9,676 nucleotides of DNA, from assembly GCA_036558545.1 (NCBI GenBank), contig DATBFJ010000035.1, positions 1 to 9,676 of the forward strand, read 5' to 3'. The notes under the pieces are model-generated. The model did not search any database, was not told the origin of the DNA, and saw only the letters and a list, made by a program, of their open reading frames with translations. The DNA comes from JALYGJ01 sp036558545. GTDB lineage: Bacteria > Chloroflexota > Limnocylindria > Limnocylindrales > CSP1-4. Both the position numbers and the translations under genes were made by a program. How positions within the stretch are numbered: position 1 is the stretch's first letter; each line of letters opens with the position of its first letter. Positions 5,180-9,676 of this stretch are shown piece by piece.

Positions 5180-7188
5180 CCGTCCTCGACGGAGTCAGGA
5201 AGCGGCTTCGATCTGCCCAGTACCTGCGCAAATGGGTCGTCCTTGGCGCCCTGATCGGGGTCGTGAGCGGCATCGGTGCGGCGATCTTCTTCACCGCCCT
5301 CGAGTTCGCAACCCACCTGTTTCTTGGCCTGGGAGCCGGCTACTTTCCACCGACGCCTGCCGGTGAGGGTGGCAATCCGATCACGCTTCCGCCCCTGCCC
5401 TGGGCAGTGCCGATCGTGGTCGCAATCGGCGGCCTCATCTCCGGGATCATCGTGTTCCGGCTGGCACCAGAGGCGGAAGGCCATGGCACGGACGCGGCGA
5501 TCGCAGCGTTCCATCACGGCGCGCGTCAAATACGCACTCGCATTCCGATCGTCAAGCTGGTGGCCTCGTCAATCACCATCGGATCTGGTGGCTCGGGTGG
5601 CCGTGAAGGTCCCACGGCCCAGATTGGGGCCGGCTTCGGCTCGTTTCTAGCCCGCCTCCTCGACCTGGACGCTCGCGACGCGCGCATCGCCGTGGCAGCA
5701 GGCATGGCCGCGGGAATAGGCGCGATCTTCCGTGCGCCGCTTGGCGGGGCGGTGCTGGGCATCGAGATTCCGTACCGCGAAGACGTCGAGGCGGATGCGC
5801 TCGTACCCAGCTTTGTCGCCTCGATCGTCGCGTTCACGATCTTCGGAGTTCTGATCGGTTTCGCTCCGATTTTCGGCCAGATCGTCGCCACCTTCAGTGA
5901 CCCACTTCAGCTCGTCTACTACGCGCTGATCGGGCTCGTGGCCGGGTTGGTTGGGCGTCTCTACATCGCGGGCTTTTATGGCGCAACGGCGCTGTTCGCC
6001 CGCTGGCACATTCCGCGTGAGGTCAAACCCGCGATCGCGGGATTCGCCGTCGGCGTCATCGGCCTCGCAATTCCGGGTGCCCTCGGCACCGGCTACGGCT
6101 GGGTCCAGCCCGCGCTGGATCGGGGGCAGCTCCTTGCTCTGCCCTTCTGGATGGTCCTCGCGCTGCCCTTCGCCAAGATCGTGGCGACGTCGCTATCGAT
6201 CGGCTCGGGAGGATCGGGCGGCATCTTTGGGCCGGGCATGGTCATCGGCGGATTGCTCGGTGCGACGCTGTGGCGGATCCTGGAACCGATCGCGCCGGGA
6301 GTGCCCGCCGAGCCTGCCGGTTTCGTGATCGTCGCGATGATGGCCCTGTTTGGCAGCATCGCCCACGCGCCGTTGGCGGTGATGCTCATGGTCGCCGAGA
6401 TGACCGGCAACCTGTCGATGCTCGCGCCGGCGATGATTGCGATCGGGATAGCCACCGTCGTGGTCGGCGAGCGGACGATCTACCGCAGCCAGCTGCCGAC
6501 TCGGGCGGAGTCACCGGCTCATCAGTTCCGCTTCGCGCTGCCGCTGATGGCATCGATTACGGCCGCCGATGCGGCGCGGGCACCCCGGCTCGTCCTTTCC
6601 ACCAGCGACACGGTCGCCCACGTCCGCGAGAAGCTCATCTCCTCCGACCTTCCGGGAGCACCGATCGTCGATCGCTCGCGCCGCCTGAAAGGCAACGTCG
6701 AGCTGTCCGACCTCGAGGGACTGGCGGACAACGTCAAGCTCGGCGAGCTTCAGCTCGACGGCCCGGCGGTGACGGTCGAAGACGGTCTCGACGACGCTCT
6801 CGCGTTGCTGGCCGATGCACATCGTTCATGGGCTCCGGTGACATCGGATGGCACTCTTGTCGGTGTGGTTTCGTTCAACGACGTCCTTGGCGCATATCGA
6901 TCCGCACTGGCTCAGAACGTTCGCAATGTCCGCTCTGTCGGGGCCGCAGGCTCACTCGTCGAGGTCGAGTTGAAGCAGGACTCGTCGGTCGTGGGCCACA
7001 GCGTGGCGGAGACAAATTGGCCGAGGGAAGTTGTGCTCGTTTCAATCGCCCGCGGCGATCGCGTGATCGTCCCTCGGGGTGACGTTGCCCTGGAGGCCGG
7101 CGATCGACTGACGATCTTTACGACACCAACGGGCCGCGACGCGCTTGGTGTCCTCCTTGGAGTCTCCACCCTGGAGCAGATTCCTTAG
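5176..7188 (+). CDS. ClC-family chloride channel / Cl-/H+ antiporter with CBS pair and TrkA_C tail
   Basis: A 670-aa membrane protein. Residues 20-435 are the ClC transport core: the selectivity-filter/gating-glutamate motif GREGP (142-146, Glu144 equivalent to the E. coli ClC gating Glu148) and the G-x-F-x-P motif as GIFGP (349-353). The first half's GSGIPE position reads GHGTDA here. Both halves carry an identical GSGGSGG (136-142 and 343-349), reflecting the inverted internal duplication of the fold. Residues 457-578 hold two CBS domains and about 592-655 a TrkA_C (RCK_C) domain, so gating by cytoplasmic ligands is likely. The start is TTG 5176, overlapping the marR stop by 4 bp; no ATG or GTG start occurs in frame before residue 30, inside the first helix. 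It is not the fluoride-specific CLC-F type. Channel versus antiporter is not decided. Confidence 0.93.
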   Translation: MTVLDGVRKRLRSAQYLRKWVVLGALIGVVSGIGAAIFFTALEFATHLFLGLGAGYFPPTPAGEGGNPITLPPLPWAVPIVVAIGGLISGIIVFRLAPEAEGHGTDAAIAAFHHGARQIRTRIPIVKLVASSITIGSGGSGGREGPTAQIGAGFGSFLARLLDLDARDARIAVAAGMAAGIGAIFRAPLGGAVLGIEIPYREDVEADALVPSFVASIVAFTIFGVLIGFAPIFGQIVATFSDPLQLVYYALIGLVAGLVGRLYIAGFYGATALFARWHIPREVKPAIAGFAVGVIGLAIPGALGTGYGWVQPALDRGQLLALPFWMVLALPFAKIVATSLSIGSGGSGGIFGPGMVIGGLLGATLWRILEPIAPGVPAEPAGFVIVAMMALFGSIAHAPLAVMLMVAEMTGNLSMLAPAMIAIGIATVVVGERTIYRSQLPTRAESPAHQFRFALPLMASITAADAARAPRLVLSTSDTVAHVREKLISSDLPGAPIVDRSRRLKGNVELSDLEGLADNVKLGELQLDGPAVTVEDGLDDALALLADAHRSWAPVTSDGTLVGVVSFNDVLGAYRSALAQNVRNVRSVGAAGSLVEVELKQDSSVVGHSVAETNWPREVVLVSIARGDRVIVPRGDVALEAGDRLTIFTTPTGRDALGVLLGVSTLEQIP

Positions 7189-7194
7189 GCGTCC

Positions 7195-7656
7195 TTATTC
7201 ATAACTGCTGAGCGCGTCGCCGATCTGCTCGAGTCCATTCAACAGATCAGGCGACAACGGCTCGCGCGACTGCTTCAAAGCGCCGCGAACAGCGTCTTGT
7301 CGCCAGGTGACCAGCGCCGCCCGAATCCGCCGACCGGCGGGCGTAAGGCGGACCACCGTCGCGCGCCTGTCCTCGGCGTCGCGTTCTGCGACCACCAACC
7401 CGCGCTCCTCGAGGCGACGGACAAGCCGGCTGGTCGTGGGCACCGCCGAACCGATACGCATCGCTATCTCGCCAACGCGGATGCCACGCTCGCGCCCGCC
7501 AACTACGACCAGCATGCGCCACTGCGCGAAGGTGAGCTCGAAGTCTGGGCTGGCCCGGCTGAGCGCAATAGTCGTGATCCCGACTGTCTCGGTCATCAAC
7601 CGTTCCACCGCCTCAACGATGCGCTCGTCCACGGCCAGTTGAGTGCCTTTTAGCAT
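7195..7656 (-). CDS. MarR-family transcriptional regulator (next to Rieske gene)
   Basis: A 153-aa winged-helix regulator. LTFAQWRMLVVV (41-52) is the core helix; the DNA-binding helix-turn-helix runs about 60-87 (RVGEIAMRIGS, TSRLVRRLEERGLV); the wing is RDAEDRRATVVRLTPAG (92-108) with the family signature. It is clearly related to the MarR at 4742: both share ER near the N-terminus, an IT-x-x-ALS stretch, and LT-x-x-QWR. ATG 7656 was chosen because the 32 codons upstream run antisense into the Rieske gene. No Shine-Dalgarno is present, and a -10-like TAGTAT lies 10 nt before the start. It converges on ClC with a 6-bp gap and diverges from the Rieske gene across 30 bp, suggesting control of itself and of the Rieske gene. 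The ligand is unknown. Confidence 0.88.
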   Translation of the reverse strand: MLKGTQLAVDERIVEAVERLMTETVGITTIALSRASPDFELTFAQWRMLVVVGGRERGIRVGEIAMRIGSAVPTTSRLVRRLEERGLVVAERDAEDRRATVVRLTPAGRRIRAALVTWRQDAVRGALKQSREPLSPDLLNGLEQIGDALSSYE

Positions 7657-7672
7657 TAGTTGCCATATACTA
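7657..7672. promoter_or_regulatory. Overlapping divergent -10 region and candidate MarR operator
   Basis: In the 30-bp gap between the second marR and the Rieske gene, TATACT (7666-7671, plus strand) is a 5-of-6 match to the -10 consensus, 15 nt before the Rieske ATG. On the other strand TAGTAT (7672-7667) lies 10 nt before the marR ATG. The segment reads TAGT-N8-ACTA, a short and imperfect inverted repeat that could be the repressor site. No clear -35 elements are seen. This is weaker than the palindrome at 4717. Confidence 0.4.
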
Positions 7673-7686
7673 CGGATTCTTCCGAC

Positions 7687-8358
7687 ATGGGCAACTGGAA
7701 TCTTGCGCCCTGGGCCAAACCTCAGACGCTGACCAATGAAACTCTGAAGCACATCCGCAGCGGTCGCGTCAGCGGCATGTCGCGGCGCACGCTTCTGCGC
7801 CGGTCAATTGGCTTTGCCGTTGCGCTCTGGCTGAGCGAGGTGACTGCGGGCGTCATCGGCTTCCTGTGGCCCAGCATCACGGGCGGTTTCGGCAGCAAGA
7901 TCGAAGTCGGCGGTATCGACGCGGCGACCGCCAGCCCGGCGACCCGTGGGGCCGACTTCAAGAGCGGCGCCCCCGCGTACTTCCAGCAGGCGCGCTCGTT
8001 CGTTGTTCTCGTTGACGACACGCGCGGATTTGTTCCGGGAGCCAACCCTGCCGGCGACGGGGCGGCGACGAACGTTCGCACGCTCTACCAGCGCTGCACC
8101 CATCTGGGCTGCAAGCCGAACTTCTGCGCGACGAACTTCTGGTTCGAGTGCCCGTGCCACGGGTCGCGCTACGACCGGCTCGGCATCAAGGTCAAGGAGC
8201 TTGGCCCGGCGCCACGCAGTCTCGATCGCTTCGCGTCGGTAATCGATGACAAGGGCGTCCTGACCATCGACACCGGCAAGATCACACTCGGTCCGCTGCC
8301 GGTGGCGATCGGCCAACCCGGGCTGATCCCGGCAAAGTCGCCCGTCGGTTGCCTCTAG
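7687..8358 (+). CDS. Rieske [2Fe-2S] protein with Tat-type N-terminus
   Basis: A 223-aa electron-transfer protein of the cytochrome bc-type Rieske family. Cluster ligands are in CTHLGC (137-142; Cys137, His139) and CPCHGS (155-160; Cys155, His158). Cys142 and Cys157 would form the stabilising disulphide. After the second box comes RYDR and ELGPAPRSLDRF (171-182), the G-P-A-P-R-x-L-x-x-F element of quinol-oxidising complexes. The N-terminus has twin arginines (SRRTLLRRS, 32-40) before a hydrophobic helix (41-63), so export by Tat with a retained anchor is expected. Extra cysteines occur at 147 and 222. ATG 7687 was chosen; an in-frame TTG at 7660 lies upstream of the -10 element. No cytochrome b or c gene is within the window. 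Its likely role is quinol oxidation in a bc complex, or a stand-alone role under MarR control. Confidence 0.9.
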   Translation: MGNWNLAPWAKPQTLTNETLKHIRSGRVSGMSRRTLLRRSIGFAVALWLSEVTAGVIGFLWPSITGGFGSKIEVGGIDAATASPATRGADFKSGAPAYFQQARSFVVLVDDTRGFVPGANPAGDGAATNVRTLYQRCTHLGCKPNFCATNFWFECPCHGSRYDRLGIKVKELGPAPRSLDRFASVIDDKGVLTIDTGKITLGPLPVAIGQPGLIPAKSPVGCL

Positions 8359-8511
8359 GCGCTTCTCAGAGCCGCGGCAGTTCTGAAACCAGAGTGTCGC
8401 AGCGGGCCGGTAGCTCAGTGGCAGAACAGGGAACTTTCAAGCAACGTAGCGCTGTGCTCTGATCGTGCCTGTGGTTCATAACGAAATCCTGGGATCCGCT
8501 GCCAGAGACAG
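8359..8511. other. 153-bp convergent intergenic region
   Basis: This gap between the Rieske gene and the converging carboxypeptidase gene has no reading frame of interest. It contains a small hairpin (8366-8386: TCAGAGC pairing with GTTCTGA, one G-T pair, 7-nt loop, no T tract), which could terminate the Rieske transcript. It also contains the tRNA-like segment at 8404. GCAGCGGG (8399-8406) can pair with TCCGCTGC (8495-8502, one G-T pair), closing a 104-nt region around the tRNA-like part. Confidence 0.45.
8404..8440 (+). pseudogene. 5' half of a tRNA (tRNA-derived remnant)
   Basis: The 37 bases follow tRNA positions 1-38: acceptor strand GGGCCGG, UA at 8-9, D arm GCTC-AGTGGCAGA-AC, linker A, anticodon strand GGGAA, and a loop CTTTCAA that would present anticodon UUC. 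The opening is close to common bacterial tRNA-Lys-type sequences. After the loop the expected complement (TTCCC), variable loop, T arm and CCGGCCC acceptor strand are all absent, and the D stem has one C-A mismatch. It is therefore a fragment or decayed copy, not a working tRNA. It could be a relic of recombination at a tRNA gene. The similarity could in part be chance, but the continuous TAGCTCAGTGGCAGA core is hard to explain otherwise. Confidence 0.5.
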
Positions 8512-9228
8512 CTACGACGCATAGTGCTTCCAGAGGTACTCGCGCAAAGTCAAGCCACTTGCGTGAACTTTGGCCGCCTCGTCTCGGCCGACGTATCGGT
8601 AGTGCCAAGCCTCGTAAACGTAGCAAGTGATCGACGGCGATTTGCCCTTTGGATAACTCATGATGAAGCCGAACTTCCAGGCGTTGTGCTTCATCCATGC
8701 CCCTGCCGTCGTGGTCGCCCAGTCCGTGTACTGCCACGGCAGCTTTGTCGTTCCAGCGCTGCCAAAGTCAAGCGCCGTGCCCAATTGATGCTCCGAGTGG
8801 CCGGGCCGAGCAACCCTTTTTGAACCCAGCTTCACGCCCCACTTGGCGACCTCGCGATCGTACAGGTACTTCTCGTACGACCAGCTCCGGTATCCAGAAA
8901 CTACGCGCACGCCGGAGCCAGCAGTGCGAGCAGCATTGGCAAGTGCCTCGAGGTCGGGGATCACTACCTTACGGATCTTGGCGCCCTTTACGCCTGCGTC
9001 CGCCGTGGGCACGAGGCCCGGAGGCACATACGCCTTCGACACCTCGTAAATCGGGTCGAGCAGCGTAATCCGCCAGTCGCGGTAAGCCGCGTTTTTGGCC
9101 GGGATAGCGTCGTAAGCGCATTGAGGTGGCGCGGTCGTACTTGCAAGCGTTACTGGTGCGGAGGGAAGCACGGACACGCCGATGACGGCAAGCGCCAGCA
9201 GAATCGGACGTATTCGGCGGTCGATCAT
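8512..9228 (-). CDS. VanY-type D-alanyl-D-alanine carboxypeptidase (M15B)
   Basis: A zinc peptidase that trims the terminal D-Ala from peptidoglycan stem peptides outside the membrane. The 238-aa product has an N-terminal signal sequence (RR at 4-5, hydrophobic 7-22, likely cleavage near 29). The catalytic domain shows SGYRSWSYEKYLYD (111-124), then ARPGHSEHQLGTALDF (140-155), supplying zinc ligands His147 and Asp154, and YEAWHYRY (205-212) with Glu206 as general base and His209 as third ligand. All catalytic residues are intact. Start ATG 9228 was preferred because a G-rich stretch (GGGGGG) precedes it and the signal peptide starts there. ATG 9258 gives ten more residues and has no ribosome site. 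It lies downstream of, and on the same strand as, an M23 peptidase gene. It could also be a general DacB-like cell wall enzyme rather than a resistance factor. Confidence 0.9.
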   Translation of the reverse strand: MIDRRIRPILLALAVIGVSVLPSAPVTLASTTAPPQCAYDAIPAKNAAYRDWRITLLDPIYEVSKAYVPPGLVPTADAGVKGAKIRKVVIPDLEALANAARTAGSGVRVVSGYRSWSYEKYLYDREVAKWGVKLGSKRVARPGHSEHQLGTALDFGSAGTTKLPWQYTDWATTTAGAWMKHNAWKFGFIMSYPKGKSPSITCYVYEAWHYRYVGRDEAAKVHASGLTLREYLWKHYAS

Positions 9229-9306
9229 GGCTTGCCCCCCAAAGGAACCTCTGCCCATTTAACCAAACGTCCATTCCGTCGTTACGGTCACTGTGCAACC
9301 GCAATC

Positions 9307-9332
9307 TGGTCTACCGAGGTGCGTCTCGACCA
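9307..9332 (-). terminator. Possible hairpin between M23 and VanY genes
   Basis: TGGT (9307-9310) and CGAG (9315-9318) pair with CTCG-ACCA (9325-9332), with a 4-nt bulge and a 6-nt loop. It lies about 20 bp after the M23 stop codon on the minus strand. There is no T tract and the stem is short, so this is weak evidence of a terminator. The remaining spacer to the VanY start shows no clear promoter. Confidence 0.25.
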
Positions 9333-9352
9333 GGACACCGCGAGCGGACCGC

Positions 9353-9676
9353 CTACGCGGAGCAGACGTTCCGCGGCTGGTCGTCCGGCACCATCGCGGT
9401 CCGGCCGTCGAGCCCGGCGCCCACCCCATTTGCCGGCTCATCGGGCAGGCAGCCAGTCGGTCCGGCACTGCCCGCCGAAGGCGCCGGCGGCAGGCCAGCT
9501 GGCAGATACAGGCGCGGGTTGACGTCGTGGCCGTCGACGTAGACGCCGAAATGAAGGTGCGGTCCGGTCGCGCGTCCGGTCATGTCCATCAGCCCGATGA
9601 GCTGGCCCTGGTAGACGTACGCCCCTCGCGTAATTCCGGCGACAGGCTTGGCGCGCATGTGCGCGTACATCGTCTG
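9353..9676 (-). CDS. M23 (LytM-type) metallopeptidase, C-terminal part (cut by right edge)
   Basis: The C-terminal 107 residues of a zinc endopeptidase of family M23, which cleaves peptidoglycan cross-bridges or stem peptides outside the cell. The visible part starts inside the catalytic domain with TMYAHM (2-7, catalytic histidine region), then QGQLIGLMDMTGRATG (23-38) and PHLHFG (39-44), which holds the H-x-H with the last zinc ligand, and DGHDVNPRLYLP (48-59). The residue after HLHF is Gly where most relatives have Glu. About 48 residues rich in Pro, Gly and Ala follow the domain, with two cysteines (76, 105). The N-terminus, any signal peptide and the first zinc ligands lie beyond the right edge. 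It may form a cell wall remodelling pair with the VanY gene downstream. Confidence 0.88.
   Translation of the reverse strand, partial: QTMYAHMRAKPVAGITRGAYVYQGQLIGLMDMTGRATGPHLHFGVYVDGHDVNPRLYLPAGLPPAPSAGSAGPTGCLPDEPANGVGAGLDGRTAMVPDDQPRNVCSA

Noticed and set aside
6270..7082. 270-codon open frame inside the ClC gene
   Set aside because: Arg-rich shadow frame typical of high-GC coding DNA; the ClC frame carries CBS and TrkA_C domains here.
7164..7176. CTCC-ACCCT-GGAG hairpin as terminator between ClC and the second marR
   Set aside because: Only 4 bp, inside the ClC coding sequence, with no T tract; likely chance.
2998..7197. Both convergent gene pairs (SpoIIAA-like/permease and ClC/MarR) have gaps of exactly 6 bp
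   Set aside because: Only two cases, and short convergent gaps are common in compact genomes; treated as coincidence.
7660..7686. TTG start for the Rieske gene
   Set aside because: It would begin upstream of the -10 element and adds residues that are not part of a Tat signal; ATG 7687 is better.
8404..8511. Functional tRNA interrupted by a group I intron in the anticodon loop
   Set aside because: No 3' tRNA half (T arm, CCGGCCC acceptor strand) is found downstream and the gap before the next gene is too short for such an intron.
1..9676. CRISPR array, insertion sequence or prophage
   Set aside because: No regularly spaced repeats, transposase-like frames, terminal inverted repeats with target duplications, or phage genes were seen.

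Overview
The window is a GC-rich (roughly 64% by eye), gene-dense bacterial chromosome segment with eleven protein genes, two of them cut by the window edges, and no sign of phage, transposon or CRISPR. Several genes start at GTG or TTG with no Shine-Dalgarno sequence. At least three of them have a -10-like hexamer only 6-7 nt upstream of the start codon, which points to leaderless transcripts. Together with the gene content (a cyclic 2,3-diphosphoglycerate synthetase-like GTPase, an eRF1-like small protein, a Rieske protein with its own MarR regulator, a ClC channel with CBS and TrkA_C tails) this fits Chloroflexota best, with Actinomycetota as the alternative. The assignment is an inference from style and content, not a proof.

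Left part (1-3000). The N-terminal 194 residues of a malic enzyme leave leftwards. Diverging from it is a tight two-gene operon: a small eRF1/VLRF1-like protein, then 2 bp later a cPGS-like P-loop GTPase. The operon ends in a perfect 13-bp GC hairpin. Next is a short SpoIIAA/STAS-like gene with its own apparent leaderless promoter.

Middle part (3007-7188). An ABC exporter (permease plus ATPase, ATGA overlap) is read leftwards. It diverges from a MarR repressor gene that overlaps the start of a 670-aa ClC chloride channel/antiporter by 4 bp. The 32-bp gap between exporter and marR contains a perfect 7-bp-arm palindrome whose two arms are also the -10 hexamers of the two divergent promoters. 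The geometry is exactly symmetric: TAAACT, 7 nt, GTG on both strands. One MarR dimer could therefore control export and chloride/proton exchange together.

Right part (7195-9676). A second MarR paralog (convergent to ClC) diverges, across 30 bp, from a Tat-type Rieske iron-sulphur protein. A 153-bp spacer between Rieske and the next convergent gene holds a 5' half of a tRNA (acceptor strand, D arm, half an anticodon arm) that then loses tRNA structure. Two peptidoglycan hydrolase genes follow on the minus strand: a VanY-type D-Ala-D-Ala carboxypeptidase and the C-terminal part of an M23 (LytM-type) peptidase that runs off the right edge.

No wholly new system can be proven here. The most interesting items are the mirror-symmetric MarR operator/promoter with its exporter plus channel, the eRF1-like/cPGS gene pair, the truncated tRNA, and a strong excess of the hexamer CGATCG.
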